A program made the position numbers and the translations under genes. Positions 26,854-36,253 of a stretch of 64,000 nucleotides of DNA are shown piece after piece. A model generated the notes under the pieces. It saw only the letters and a list, made by a program, of their open reading frames with translations. It made no database searches and was not told the origin of the DNA. The DNA is from Stieleria tagensis (GTDB lineage: Bacteria > Planctomycetota > Planctomycetia > Pirellulales > Pirellulaceae): contig NZ_JAMYFE010000103.1 of assembly GCF_024129865.1 (NCBI RefSeq), positions 1-64,000 of the forward strand, in the 5' to 3' direction. Positions within the stretch are counted from its first letter, which is position 1; the number at the start of each line of letters is the position of its first letter.

Positions 26854-28605
26854 ATGAGTACAAAAACTGACATCCTGCGTCCGATCGTTCTTCTGGTGGC
26901 TACCGTCTGGATTTCAAATTCTGGAATTTTGCATGCGGCGAATTCAGCGGCCACCACTCGTCCGAATGTGCTATTCATCGCAATGGATGATTTGAACGAC
27001 TGGATCGGTGTGATGGGTGGACATCCTCAGGCGATCACTCCGAATTTGGATCGGCTCGCTTCTTCAGGTGTTCTGTTTACGAATGCCCATTGCGCGGCAC
27101 CGGCCTGTAACCCATCACGCACCGCGATCTTTACTGGGCGGTCACCGCATCGCACCGGCGTGTACAGCAATGCCCAGCGGATGCGAGACGTGCTGCCCGA
27201 TGCGGAATTGATTCCCAAAGTGTTCTCGCGGCACGGCTATCATTCGTCCGGATCAGGAAAGATGCTTCACTATTTCATCGATGCTGATTCGTGGGACGAA
27301 TACTATCCCTCGGCTGAAACAGAGAATCCGTTTCCACGCACGCTGCTACCGGAATCGCGGCCGGTCAGTCTGCCGCGCGGCGGACCGTGGCAATACGTCG
27401 AAACCGATTGGGGGGCACTCGACGCAACCGACGAGGAAGCCGGAGGCGATTACCTAGTCGCCAAGTGGGTTTCGGAGCAACTCGCTAAACCACAAGAGAA
27501 ACCTTTCTTTTTAGCGTGTGGAATCTACCGTCCACACGAACCCTGGTTTGTCCCCAAGAAGTATTTTGAGCCGTTTCCGCTGGAGAAAATCCAGTTGCCT
27601 CCCGGGTACAAACCCGACGATTTGGACGACATCCCCGAGGCGGGGCAAAATTTGGCGCGGAATCGTTACTTCAAACACATCACCGAACTAGACCAGTGGA
27701 AACACGGTCTACAAGGCTATCTGGCATCCATTCACTACGCCGATGCGATGCTCGGCAATGTGCTCGATGCGCTCGATCGCAGTCCGCATGCAAACAACAC
27801 GATTGTGGTTTTGTGGTCGGACCACGGCTGGCATTTAGGCGAGAAGGAGCATTGGCAAAAGTACACCGGTTGGCGCGCTTGCACGCGGATTCCATTGATG
27901 ATCCGGGTTCCGGAAGGAACAACCGGATTGCCACAAGGAACGACTCCAGCAAAGTGTGATCAACCGGTGAGTTTGCTCAGTCTCGCGCCAACGCTGCTGG
28001 ACCTTTGTGGGCTTCCCGCTGAAACGATCCATGATGGGCCTAGCCTGCTACCGCTGTTGAAGGACACCAATGCCCAGTGGCCTCACATAGCAATGACGTA
28101 TTTGCACAGTCGTGGCAGCTACAGTGTGAGCGCCCGCGGCCTACGACTGGTTCACTATGCCGATGGCGAAGAAGAGTTGTATGACACGGACAACGACCCT
28201 TATGAGTGGAACAACTTGGCAATCGATCCACAGTTTGAACGACGACGAGATGAATTGAGAAAACTGGCGCCGACGAAATTTGCGGAATCACCCCGCCCAT
28301 CCGTTGAATCGTTGAACGAATTGATGTGGCATTCACTTACCGGGAATGAGAGTGCACCCGCATCAAAACCAGACGGCGGCCAATTCGACGTGGTGTTCAT
28401 CAACGGTTCGGAGCAAAAAGTCCAGCTGTGGTGGATGACGGCAGGAGGGACGCCCAAGCCTTACGAGATGATCGAGCCCGGCGAGCAGCGTCGGCGCAAG
28501 TCGCGGCCCGGAGCCGTGTGGATGATCGGCAACGAAGCGGGAAAGAACCTTGGCTACTTTCGAGTTGACGATCGCTCCGCCAAAGCGATTGTACCGGAGA
28601 TGTAA
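26854..28605 (+). CDS. Sulfatase with C-terminal VHL-beta-like domain
   Basis: Iduronate-2-sulfatase-type enzyme of 583 aa. The start at ATG 26854 gives a signal peptide (MSTKTDILRPIVLLVATVWI, cleavage after HAA). Sulfatase marks: NVLFIAMDDLNDWIGVMGGH, the formylglycine site CNPSR at 85-89, GSGKMLHYF, YRPHEPW, and WSDHGWHLGEKEHW. The catalytic part ends near residue 480. Residues ~511-570 form an extra domain (VVFINGSEQKVQLWWMTAGG, PKPYEMIEPGEQRRRKS, GAVWMIGNEAGKNLGYF) that follows the pattern of the von Hippel-Lindau beta domain, with W/PY/PG-spacing as in the human protein. The gene stands alone on the plus strand. The extra domain may bind a glycan or protein; this is inference. Confidence 0.9.
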   Translation: MSTKTDILRPIVLLVATVWISNSGILHAANSAATTRPNVLFIAMDDLNDWIGVMGGHPQAITPNLDRLASSGVLFTNAHCAAPACNPSRTAIFTGRSPHRTGVYSNAQRMRDVLPDAELIPKVFSRHGYHSSGSGKMLHYFIDADSWDEYYPSAETENPFPRTLLPESRPVSLPRGGPWQYVETDWGALDATDEEAGGDYLVAKWVSEQLAKPQEKPFFLACGIYRPHEPWFVPKKYFEPFPLEKIQLPPGYKPDDLDDIPEAGQNLARNRYFKHITELDQWKHGLQGYLASIHYADAMLGNVLDALDRSPHANNTIVVLWSDHGWHLGEKEHWQKYTGWRACTRIPLMIRVPEGTTGLPQGTTPAKCDQPVSLLSLAPTLLDLCGLPAETIHDGPSLLPLLKDTNAQWPHIAMTYLHSRGSYSVSARGLRLVHYADGEEELYDTDNDPYEWNNLAIDPQFERRRDELRKLAPTKFAESPRPSVESLNELMWHSLTGNESAPASKPDGGQFDVVFINGSEQKVQLWWMTAGGTPKPYEMIEPGEQRRRKSRPGAVWMIGNEAGKNLGYFRVDDRSAKAIVPEM

Positions 28606-28710
28606 TGCTACGACTTTCCTCTGTTGTATCCATACTTACGAAACGAATCGACCACGAATTTTTTGTTCGCGCCCATTCGTTCGTAGCGACCCGCCGAATC
28701 GCAGCGCATT

Positions 28711-28754
28711 CCGGTCGAACCGGTTGACCCCCGAGACGTTTTCATAAAACCGTC
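28711..28754. terminator. Weak hairpins between convergent genes
   Basis: The 179-bp gap between two convergent genes holds CCGGT-CGA-ACCGG (28711-28723) and an AT-rich imperfect hairpin (28735-28754, GACGTTTT...AAAACCGTC). Either could end transcription, but neither has a good T-run. Confidence 0.25.
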
Positions 28755-28784
28755 CGTCCTGGATTTTGAGAGAGAGCGTGCTTG

Positions 28785-29387
28785 CTACGTTTGCTCAGTT
28801 GTTTTCTTGGAATCAACGTTGCTGTCGGAATCCTGCTCGTCAGGCACAGCAGCGTAAAAGTGATCCGCGTTCCCCAACGCCACGACTTCGATCACGTCTT
28901 TCACAGCCAAATAGAGCAGCGTGACAATGGAAACAGCGGCACCAGCCAGCGTCGAAGAAGTGATCAGCACTCCGTAATAGATGGCCGGATACCACCAGCT
29001 GGGCAATGCATTCGATTCGTAAACGGGGACGCAGTGCAACACAAAGATGATTGCTCCAGCACCGAACAGAATGGCATCGTAAAGTGCTATCTTGATGATT
29101 CGGTGATAATGGGCGTCGGACAAGCCCGCTTTTGCGCTATGCCCCAGTCCGATCATCGTTAACATCAACGCAAGCACGGTCGCAGAAACGGTCAGGATCG
29201 TCGAGCAAAAAAGCCGGCTGGTTGGAATGATTGCTTCAAGCAACCGCCGAGCCTCGGCATCGCCGACGTTGCCCAGCGCAAACGATGCACTGGCAACCGA
29301 AACGGCGACCACCGCGCCGATCACTGCAGCGGTGAACAGGTCGTTCCGCAATCGACTAAACATACCTGGTTGATCATCGCTCATCAT
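28785..29387 (-). CDS. Membrane protein of unknown function, four helices
   Basis: A 200-aa protein not recognised as a known family. Four hydrophobic segments are seen at ~18-38 (AAVIGAVVAVSVASASFAL), ~57-80 (LFCSTILTVSATVLALMLTM), ~104-122 (LYDAILFGAGAIIFVLHCVP) and ~134-160 (AIYYGVLITSSTLAGAAVSI). An acidic, polar C-terminal tail runs from 173-200. A good ribosome site (AAGGA) precedes two adjacent ATG codons at 29387 and 29384. It stands alone, convergent with the sulfatase-VHL gene. No substrate or partner can be proposed. Confidence 0.75.
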   Translation of the reverse strand: MMSDDQPGMFSRLRNDLFTAAVIGAVVAVSVASASFALGNVGDAEARRLLEAIIPTSRLFCSTILTVSATVLALMLTMIGLGHSAKAGLSDAHYHRIIKIALYDAILFGAGAIIFVLHCVPVYESNALPSWWYPAIYYGVLITSSTLAGAAVSIVTLLYLAVKDVIEVVALGNADHFYAAVPDEQDSDSNVDSKKTTEQT

Positions 29388-29723
29388 CGCTTTCCTTGGA
29401 CGGGTGTTGCATGCTACGACTTGCTCTGCTGACTTGCCCTTAAAGGATCTGGCTGATCTTCCGGCTTTCTACGGTCCAGCACGCTTTGTTCGACGGGCTT
29501 GTATTGCACGACATCTCTATCGGTTCACTCGGGCATGGTTCTTCTCTGTCAATTGGATCCAAAGGATGGGAGCCCTGTTGCGTCGGCTTGGATAGCATGC
29601 CTGATGGGGGCCATTTCAAAAAAGGAAGTTCGCGCAACCTCTGATGGTCCGAGATTTGCTTCGATCACTTCTGAACGTCGCTTCGATCCCGAGGCGACTA
29701 TTTTACAGCTAGACAAGGACAAT
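29388..29723. other. Divergent intergenic region, no gene seen
   Basis: This is 336 bp between a leftward membrane-protein gene and a rightward small gene, so promoters for both are expected here. A ~20-bp stretch near 29411 (ATGCTACGACTTGCTCTG) resembles one just after the sulfatase stop at 28603 (ATGCTACGACTTTCCTCTG). No reading frame here looks coding. Confidence 0.5.
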
Positions 29724-30080
29724 ATGATGGCTACCAAACCATACAGCTACACCGACGAAGACTTGAGCACTTGGGAACGAATCAAAAAGGCTTTCGCCAA
29801 CGATTGGGAGCAGACAAAATCGGACTTTGGTTCCGATTCCGCTCGCGACATGAACCAAGATGTCGATGACACGCTTAAGCAAATGGCTGGTTCTGACGAC
29901 GCGTTCGAGAATCGCGAGCAAGCGTTTCGGTTCGGCTATACGGCGCAGAATCGCTATGAAGCCGATTACCCTCAGTGGAATGACGATGTCGACGCGCGTT
30001 TACGCGCTGAGTATGAGGGCGACTACGAAGCCGACCGAGACTATATCCGACACGCCTACGGATATCGGCCAAGGGGTTAG
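29724..30080 (+). CDS. Small acidic hydrophilic protein, unknown function
   Basis: 118 aa, rich in Asp, Glu, Tyr and Arg, with no membrane segment or signal peptide. It begins MMATKPYSYTDEDLSTWERI and ends DYIRHAYGYRPRG. AGGA lies 5 bp before the first of two adjacent ATG codons (29724, 29727). The repeated pattern of Tyr-Glu-Ala-Asp (YEADYPQWNDD, YEGDYEADRDY) is notable. The family is not recognised. Its neighbour across a terminator is a DUF892/YciF-like protein, a family often linked with stress or stationary phase, so a stress-related role is possible but unproven. Confidence 0.7.
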   Translation: MMATKPYSYTDEDLSTWERIKKAFANDWEQTKSDFGSDSARDMNQDVDDTLKQMAGSDDAFENREQAFRFGYTAQNRYEADYPQWNDDVDARLRAEYEGDYEADRDYIRHAYGYRPRG

Positions 30081-30168
30081 TGTATCCCGACGGTTAGGTT
30101 TTCTTTGAGCAGCCGATTTCCATCGGCGCTATCGGGGTCGTCATCGCTGCGATTCACCAGAAGAGTTG

Positions 30169-30201
30169 AAAAAACACCGGCCATCCAAAGGACCGCCGGT
30201 G
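30169..30201 (-). terminator. Rho-independent terminator of the DUF892 gene
   Basis: On the minus strand a 7-bp perfect stem (CACCGGC / GCCGGTG, 13-nt loop with an inner CC/GG pair) is followed directly by six T. It lies about 55 bp after the stop at 30255. It is the clearest intrinsic terminator in the window. Confidence 0.8.
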
Positions 30202-30254
30202 GGGCGTTACGGAGCGAAATTCCGATTTGCGTTCGTTAAGTTCCAAGCGGAAAT

Positions 30255-30749
30255 CTAGCCGACGGTTAGCGCGTCCTTGTTAATGGCCTTGGCCAGTTCG
30301 GAAAGCTTTTTGTCAGCTGATTCTTCTTCGTCGATGTTCTGCTTTAGCAACTTCAGCGCGCCATCGTAGCTGAGTGTTTCGGCCCAAGTGCAGAGAGTTC
30401 CGTAGGTCGCGATTTCGTAATGTTCTACCTTTTGACTGCAGGCGATGATCAGTGCGTCACGTACGGCCGGTTCAGCATCTTCTTTCAACATGTCTTCGGC
30501 TTCGGCGATCAAGCCTTTCATCGCTTCGCAGGTTTTCGCTCGCGCCGTTTTGCCGGTGTCTTCAAAGGCTTTTTCGACGCGTTGGACCTGCTTCTCCGTC
30601 TCGGAAAGGTGGGATTCGAGTGCGGCAGTTAGCTTTTCGCAAGATGCCTTTTTGGCCATCTTCGGCAGCGCTTTGACCAATTGCTTTTCTGCACTCAGAA
30701 CATCACGAAGTTCATCGTAAAAGGCATCCGCAAGAGTCTTCATGGACAT
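30255..30749 (-). CDS. DUF892 / YciF-like ferritin-fold protein
   Basis: 164-aa cytoplasmic helical protein of the DUF892 family (YciE/YciF type), which has a ferritin-like fold and is often stress-linked; no enzyme activity is established. Family blocks: [77 protein letters not shown] and [19 protein letters not shown]. The start at ATG 30749 is preceded by GGAG at good spacing; the open frame extends upstream but without such a site. It is monocistronic, with its own terminator. Confidence 0.9.
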   Translation of the reverse strand: MSMKTLADAFYDELRDVLSAEKQLVKALPKMAKKASCEKLTAALESHLSETEKQVQRVEKAFEDTGKTARAKTCEAMKGLIAEAEDMLKEDAEPAVRDALIIACSQKVEHYEIATYGTLCTWAETLSYDGALKLLKQNIDEEESADKKLSELAKAINKDALTVG

Positions 30750-31133
30750 GTGTTTCTCCGAAAGAGGCGAAGTGGTGTTTGTTGGAAAGCACAAAGCCAA
30801 TAGCAATCGGTGTACCAAAGGATCGCCATTGATGGTCGCTCGAATGCATGCGGTTAGCGGCCTTCACTTTAAGCCTAGAAACCAATGCAATCGCGAGTGA
30901 CGCTGGCATGAGAAATCTTCCCGGCAGCCGTCTTCATCAGTGCACCAGGCTCAAAATCCGATCAACCTGAACGCCTAGCGGTCAAGTTCAGCTACGGGCA
31001 TCCCGAGTGATTACCGGCATGCAAATACGGGGATTTGCGAAGGCTAACAAGGGATTACCAGAGAGCGCGAAACCAAACTGATTAACGAGAATCGAAACGG
31101 CAAGAAGTAAGTCGAGTTCCCAACGACTTCTTG
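30750..31133. other. Intergenic region with hairpin after arylsulfatase
   Basis: 384 bp with no coding frame of quality. The first ~100 bp should hold the promoter of the DUF892 gene. At 31102-31132 a hairpin (AAGAA-GTAA-GTCG, loop, CGAC-TTCTT) lies immediately after the arylsulfatase stop and may end that transcript on the minus strand. There is no T-run. Confidence 0.4.
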
Positions 31134-32561
31134 TCACTTATTGGGCTTGTACTCAGGGTTCGGTCGCATTGGATCGGCTCCGACGCTTTCGCGCCAGGCT
31201 TTCAGCTTTGCGTGCAGTCGGACGACTTTGTCTGGCGCTTTGGCTGCCAGATCATTTGTTTCACCGAGATCGTTGGCGAGGTTGTAAAGTGATAGTTCAC
31301 CCGTCTCGTAGGATTCCAACAGCTTCCAGTCTCCGGCGCGGATCACTCCAGATGGAAAACTCTGGGGGTGCTGGTTGTAATGCGGATAGTGCCAGTAAAT
31401 GGCGTCGCGATCAATTCCGCCGCTGCCGGTCAGAATCGGGACAAGATTCATGCCATCGAGATGTTGATGCGGACGCAATTTTTGTCCAGTGGCAGCCAGG
31501 ATCGTCGGATATAAGTCCGTGCTGATCACCGGTTCATGGGATACCGAACCCGGCCTGGTGTGTCCCGGCCACTTGATGATGAAAGGTACTCGGATGCCAC
31601 CTTCATAGTTGGAGCCTTTGTTGGCACGCAGCGGAGAATGGTCCGTTGCTTTGGCAAACCCGCCGTTGTCACTGGTAAAGATGACCAGCGTTCTCTCCTC
31701 GATCTCCAGATCACGCAACGTTTTCATCACGCGGCCCACGCTTTCATCAACGCTTTCAACCATCGCAGCGTATACGGGATTTCCTTGTCGTTTGTCTTCA
31801 GTGACTTGCTCGTAGCGAGCTATCTTGTCCGCCTTTCCTTGCAAAGGTGTGTGAACGGCGTAGTGCGAAAGCATCAGGAAGAACGGATTGTCGGCACTTT
31901 CGCGGATGAAATGATCCGCTTCTTCTGCCAGGCGATCGACAAGGTAGTCTCCCTTCTTACCAGGCAGCGGCGTGTCTTTTTGCAACGTTTTCCCAGTCGT
32001 GGGGATCTTCCACTGGCCTTTGAATGGATAGAAGTAGTTGCCTGGCGCACCGTAGTCGCGACCCGCGATGTTGATGTCGAAACCCTGATGTTCTGGGAAG
32101 TAATACGTTTCGGTCCCCAGATGCCACTTGCCTATAAATCCGGTGCGATAGCCATTGTCTCGCATCGCTTCAGCGATGGTGAATTCTTCCAGCGGTAGGT
32201 TTGCAATGTAGCGACCCTCGCGAAGTTTATTCTTCGTCGCGTTCCAGCGCCCCGAGGGCAACCATTGGGTAAGCAGCAAACGAGCGGGATATTTGCCCGT
32301 CATGATGGCAGCTCGTGTGGGGGAACACACATTGCAGGCCGCATAGCCGTCGGTAAATCGCATTCCTTCGTCGGCAAGCCGATCGATATTGGGTGTCTGG
32401 TAATAGTCGCTGCCGTAGCATCCCAGGTCTTTCCAGCCGAGATCGTCAATCAAAATCAAGACCACATTTGAGTTTGCGTAGCTGTTGTCCGATGAATCGG
32501 CACAGACGGCAAACGAACTCGGGATGATCAGCAATAACAAAAGGAGTGAGATGCGTGTCAT
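31134..32561 (-). CDS. Secreted arylsulfatase (arylsulfatase A type)
   Basis: Type I sulfatase of 475 aa. It has a signal peptide (MTRISLLLLLLIIPSSFAVC, cleavage near CAD), metal ligands (VVLILIDDLGWKDLGCYGSD), the formylglycine motif CSPTR at 79-83, GFIGKWHLGTETYYFPEHQG, SHYAVHTPLQGK, FTSDNGG, and the substrate-side motif GGIRVPFIIKWPG. It lies 109 bp downstream of the GH16 gene on the same strand, so the two may be co-transcribed. The pairing with a GH16 enzyme carrying the ExDxxE site suggests a sulfated galactan (agar, porphyran or carrageenan type) as substrate; this is inference. Confidence 0.94.
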   Translation of the reverse strand: MTRISLLLLLLIIPSSFAVCADSSDNSYANSNVVLILIDDLGWKDLGCYGSDYYQTPNIDRLADEGMRFTDGYAACNVCSPTRAAIMTGKYPARLLLTQWLPSGRWNATKNKLREGRYIANLPLEEFTIAEAMRDNGYRTGFIGKWHLGTETYYFPEHQGFDINIAGRDYGAPGNYFYPFKGQWKIPTTGKTLQKDTPLPGKKGDYLVDRLAEEADHFIRESADNPFFLMLSHYAVHTPLQGKADKIARYEQVTEDKRQGNPVYAAMVESVDESVGRVMKTLRDLEIEERTLVIFTSDNGGFAKATDHSPLRANKGSNYEGGIRVPFIIKWPGHTRPGSVSHEPVISTDLYPTILAATGQKLRPHQHLDGMNLVPILTGSGGIDRDAIYWHYPHYNQHPQSFPSGVIRAGDWKLLESYETGELSLYNLANDLGETNDLAAKAPDKVVRLHAKLKAWRESVGADPMRPNPEYKPNK

Positions 32562-32670
32562 TCTTCTTTCTCTGTGTACTCAAGGCCATCTTCTTGTGCG
32601 TCACCGCTTTCAGATGCCGCAACAACAGCACAAGCGAGATGAAGCTGTCGTCGATAATGGCTTCAGTCAA

Positions 32671-34137
32671 TCACTTCGCATCGCTCCGGAGATCTTTCAG
32701 CTTCACCACCGAAACCCCGTCGACCTGCAATAGACCGCCTCGATTTGTTTCGGTGTTGTTGAAGAATACGGTGGCCGAAGTGTCGTTTGCGCCAGTTGTG
32801 AATTCGATGCTATAGGACTGAAACCAATTGTGATAAAGTTTACGAGTCAGTCGTGACCCACCATAGTTTTCAACGCCCATCCATCCTTTATGAAAGACCA
32901 ACGGCGTGCCCCTGAGGTTGGAAGGCTCCAGGGTTCCCGTCGTGGCTGGAGTTCGCAGATACGCGGTCAACAAGTATTTGGTGTTCGGCGTCACCGAAAT
33001 CGTCTGAGTAGACGCTCCCGGGCCACCCGCACCAATCTGCATCGCGTTGGGATCATCAGAGGGGCGATTGTCTTTCCAAAAGGTCCATTTGGAGACGTCT
33101 TGAATCGAAACATTTCCCTCGGTTTTCCAGCCATCCAGACTGGTTGCAAAGCTACCGTTGGAGACCAAGTTCGGGCCATGTCCCGCATGTTGGTGTTTTC
33201 CACCGACACCACGTTTCCAATCGCGGACATAGTCTACCTCAAAGACCGCTTCGGGACCAAACATCTCAGGCTTCAGCTCACTGACTCGGCCCTCCCAATC
33301 GAAGAGCTCGCAATCAATCCAAATTCGCTGTTTCTGGTCAATCACCCATGCGCCGAGTCCGTTTAGCTTGATTTGGTCCGCTTCCGTCTTGGACAGCGTC
33401 CTGACCAAAGTGCCATCGACATAGAACTTGATGTAGTCCTCTGTCCAATCAGCCGCATAGACGTGCATTCCATCGGTGACATCGAAACCCAGAGTGTGCT
33501 TCTGGGTCCAGTGCCGTCGATTGCCGAGACTGTCATTGATTGCTCGACTCCAATTGTGAATGGACATTTGCATGGTTCTGGAATCGTCGGGATTGTCTTT
33601 CTGGGGATCCCAGCTTTTTCCAACGTGTTCAAAAACATCCAGCTCTCCCCGGTTGTCGTTACCCACGGCCCAGAAAGCGGCAGACATGGGGCTCTTTCCA
33701 ACGCGACAACGAATCTCCATGTATCCGAATTTTAGGAAGTCTTTGCTGATCAGTGCGCCCGTGGTTACCGGAGGGACGCCGTAGCCCGTCGCAAAGTCAA
33801 AGTCCTCGTTCCATTCCGATCGAATTCGTAGCAATCCGCCGTCTTCCGAAATCGACTCCGGGATAAACTGTGAATTTCTGCCTTGGTTGTTATTGTAGTA
33901 TGGGCCCTGCCCATCATCTTTACCCTGAATGTGCCACGATGTTCCCACGATGCCGTCGTTGAACTCGTCACTGAGCGAAGGCAGCAATTGCCACTCTCCC
34001 GTATTGTTGGGGTCGGAATGAGGAAGAAGCTTGATTCTTTGATCAGCTCGCGTCTGGGCGACCGCGCACCCAATCGGAATCATCAGGGTCACAACGATTG
34101 CTGACAGGCGGGATGCTTGGATCAGAATGCACGGCAT
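32671..34137 (-). CDS. GH16 glycoside hydrolase with C-terminal carbohydrate-binding module
   Basis: Secreted 488-aa endo-glycanase of family 16. After a signal peptide (or a lipoprotein signal with Cys24, MIPIGC) the beta-jelly-roll domain spans ~45-320: SDEFNDGIVGTSWHI, SKDFLKFGYMEIRCRVGKSP, and the catalytic ELDVFE at 165-170 (nucleophile and acid/base in ExDxxE form, with the extra residue of agarase and carrageenase branches). HVYAADWTEDYIKFYVDG follows. Residues ~335-480 form a CenC-like beta-sandwich module (NLVSNGSFATSLDGWKTEGN) likely to bind glycan. It lies upstream of an arylsulfatase. The exact substrate cannot be read. Confidence 0.9.
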   Translation of the reverse strand: MPCILIQASRLSAIVVTLMIPIGCAVAQTRADQRIKLLPHSDPNNTGEWQLLPSLSDEFNDGIVGTSWHIQGKDDGQGPYYNNNQGRNSQFIPESISEDGGLLRIRSEWNEDFDFATGYGVPPVTTGALISKDFLKFGYMEIRCRVGKSPMSAAFWAVGNDNRGELDVFEHVGKSWDPQKDNPDDSRTMQMSIHNWSRAINDSLGNRRHWTQKHTLGFDVTDGMHVYAADWTEDYIKFYVDGTLVRTLSKTEADQIKLNGLGAWVIDQKQRIWIDCELFDWEGRVSELKPEMFGPEAVFEVDYVRDWKRGVGGKHQHAGHGPNLVSNGSFATSLDGWKTEGNVSIQDVSKWTFWKDNRPSDDPNAMQIGAGGPGASTQTISVTPNTKYLLTAYLRTPATTGTLEPSNLRGTPLVFHKGWMGVENYGGSRLTRKLYHNWFQSYSIEFTTGANDTSATVFFNNTETNRGGLLQVDGVSVVKLKDLRSDAK

Positions 34138-34530
34138 GTTGTTGACGTTGGGTAAGAGAACGGCTGACTTTCAACGAAGGATTTGCAAGTCGGGAGCACC
34201 ATTGATTCCCTGTCACTCAACTCATCGAAATCATTTATGCCGATTATTGATCTCCGCATTTTCGCCAGCCTGCAAATCATATCGCTCTTGGCCGCCGCCA
34301 ATGCCATCGCGTTTGCGAAAAGTTCAGCGAATCCGAAACTTTGCGATTTTCACACGGATCGATTTCCATTGGCCCCACCGTGCTAGCTGGCCAAAAAAAT
34401 GGCCGACGACTACGAATTTTCAGGTGCATTACCGTTTGGGCAAGACAGGCCTGTATTTCAGAAAGGCGTTGCTAATCAAACGCCCGGCCCGCGTTCTCAA
34501 CGATGAATCCGATTCACCCCGAAATGCCCT
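34138..34530. other. Intergenic region upstream of GH16 gene, no gene seen
   Basis: 393 bp between two minus-strand genes. It should hold the GH16 promoter near 34140-34250. A short GGCC-A/T-GGCC inverted repeat lies near 34388-34403. An open plus-strand frame across the region has no family features and unlikely composition, so it is not called. Confidence 0.45.
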
Positions 34531-35250
34531 TCAAGCGATGCACATCATGTAGAAGCCCAACGAGCCGACAGCGGACACCTGCATGACAAGCAGCAAGTAG
34601 GCGATCGTTCGCTTCGGACCCAGGCGAATCATTCCGATGCCAATCACAAGTTCGAGTGCGGTCAACAAGAACGCCAGCCATTGTGATTCCTGGAAATGTT
34701 GTCCGAACATTTGACTCAACAGTGCAGCTGGAACAAAGGCTGGCATGCCGGCGATGATGAATACCAGTGTTGGCAAGATTCGGTCGAGCTCGTCGTACCC
34801 GACCACCCAGGCGTATGGCAACATCATGCTGCCGACGAGGGTCGCCGCGGCCATGCGATGCTGTGGATTTCGCACGCAAAATGCAATCCAGTACGCAAAC
34901 GTAGCGGCGAAAGCGATTCCACTGACAACGAGCGGGAACTTGGCGATCAATGCAATCGCAACGGCAACACCAGCGGTCAGCATCAACAGTGTGCGAAGCG
35001 AGAATCGCATCGGCTGTCGTGCTGGACGGTCTGACAGTTGGCGCCCAATGGGCAACCAGGGTAGAGCCATGCAAAACGCCGCGGAAGCAGTCGCAGTCCA
35101 AAGCGGTACCTTCCACAGCAGCGGCGAGGGGCGGCTCTGGTCGGAGTCGGTCCACGCGTAAAACCCCGGAATCAACCAGCCGACGAGCAAGCTCGCTGCG
35201 ATGAACAGCGGAAAGATTGGAACTCGCGATGCCAATTTGGAAATTTCCAT
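34531..35250 (-). CDS. Multi-pass membrane protein of unknown function
   Basis: 239 aa from ATG 35250 (MEISKLASRVPIFPLFIAAS). About six hydrophobic segments are visible: ~10-30, ~50-70, ~92-125 (two), ~145-190 (two) and ~198-235. The motif RFSLRTLLMLTAGVAVAIAL near residue 82 is a form common in planctomycete membrane proteins of unknown role. The longer open frame to 35313 begins with an Arg-rich stretch and is not preferred. No operon partner is seen, with more than 390 bp on both sides. Confidence 0.72.
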   Translation of the reverse strand: MEISKLASRVPIFPLFIAASLLVGWLIPGFYAWTDSDQSRPSPLLWKVPLWTATASAAFCMALPWLPIGRQLSDRPARQPMRFSLRTLLMLTAGVAVAIALIAKFPLVVSGIAFAATFAYWIAFCVRNPQHRMAAATLVGSMMLPYAWVVGYDELDRILPTLVFIIAGMPAFVPAALLSQMFGQHFQESQWLAFLLTALELVIGIGMIRLGPKRTIAYLLLVMQVSAVGSLGFYMMCIA

Positions 35251-35692
35251 ACTTCCCCAAGAGCCTGTTGAGATTCGCCCACTGCGCCTCCTCGGTCTCC
35301 GCCGGTGCAACACCGCGATTGGTGGATTCCGGCGGCGAGAGATTTCGACTGAGCGGGCGAATATTTCTACTTTATCGGATCAACGGCTTTGTGGACGCCA
35401 TCGGAGGAACCAAAGCGGATAAAGGCACTGCCGCACCTTGTTCTTAGCGGAACGGCGCAAGCCGTCCGGTGTACGCTGCAAGGAAAACCGCGAATGGTAT
35501 GTGGACGATCAGAGCGAAACGAGGAATTCGAACGCCGCGTTTTTCAAATGAAGACATCTCGCTCGGTCCATGCGAGTTGACCTGACAGGATTGTCCCTGG
35601 GATGCAGGGGAGAAGAACTGGCGGCCGATACCTGTGGGGTGCAAGCAAGAGGCGGCGAGTCAATGCTTTCGTAGGAAAATTTTGGCACCGCC
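35251..35692. other. Intergenic region, nothing recognised
   Basis: 442 bp between the membrane-protein start and the acetyltransferase stop. Short overlapping frames on both strands show no family features. No strong hairpin or repeat was found. Confidence 0.5.
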
Positions 35693-36253
35693 TCACTCAA
35701 TCCAGTATTTCGGATGGTCCAAGGCGTTTGAGCAGCGAACGGTTCCCTGGCAATGGTTGATCGTTCCGGGCGTCAGCTCCTTCACCATCCACGCATCTGC
35801 GTTTTGGGGTGGAATCGGGTAGCTTGCTTGGAGTCCTAGAGCTCCTGCGGGCCGGAACCCAAATTGGCGGTAGTAGTCGGGATAACCGAGGACGAAAACA
35901 AGGGCGACGCCCTGTTGTGTCAATTGATGCAGCGCCGCCTGAATCAAACGCCGACCAATTCCCTGGCGTTGTCGATTGTGCACCACCGCCAGCGGGGCAA
36001 GAATCCTTGCACTGACTTGACCAGGGTCCGGTTCGATCCTCGCGGACGTCATGAGAAGATGCCCGACGAGTTGGACGTCCGTTTCAGCGACGAGTGACAG
36101 CGTTGGATCGCCCGAAGCATCATCGAGCATCTCGTCGACAAGCTTGGCGATCACCGAACCTTCGGCCTGGCCAAAAGCATTCCTGTGGACCGCCAAGATC
36201 GAATCGCGATCCTGCTCCGCGGCGGCGCGAATCTGCAATCTGTCTTGTGTCAT
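35693..36253 (-). CDS. GNAT-family N-acetyltransferase (YhbS-like)
   Basis: Predicted acetyl-CoA-dependent acetyltransferase of 186 aa. Motif A of the fold is seen as LAPLAVVHNRQRQGIGRRLI near residue 88, with the CoA pyrophosphate loop QRQGIGRR. Next come QGVALVFVLGYPDYYRQFGF and the typical YhbS-type tail (YPIPPQNADAWMVKELTPG). The start at ATG 36253 overlaps the stop of the upstream CoA-binding gene by one base (TGATG), so the two are coupled. The acceptor substrate is unknown. Confidence 0.9.
   Translation of the reverse strand: MTQDRLQIRAAAEQDRDSILAVHRNAFGQAEGSVIAKLVDEMLDDASGDPTLSLVAETDVQLVGHLLMTSARIEPDPGQVSARILAPLAVVHNRQRQGIGRRLIQAALHQLTQQGVALVFVLGYPDYYRQFGFRPAGALGLQASYPIPPQNADAWMVKELTPGTINHCQGTVRCSNALDHPKYWIE

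Noticed and set aside
34127-34552. Plus-strand open frame (141 codons) in the gap upstream of GH16
   Set aside because: No recognisable motif and an odd Arg/Pro/Trp composition; it overlaps the likely GH16 promoter.
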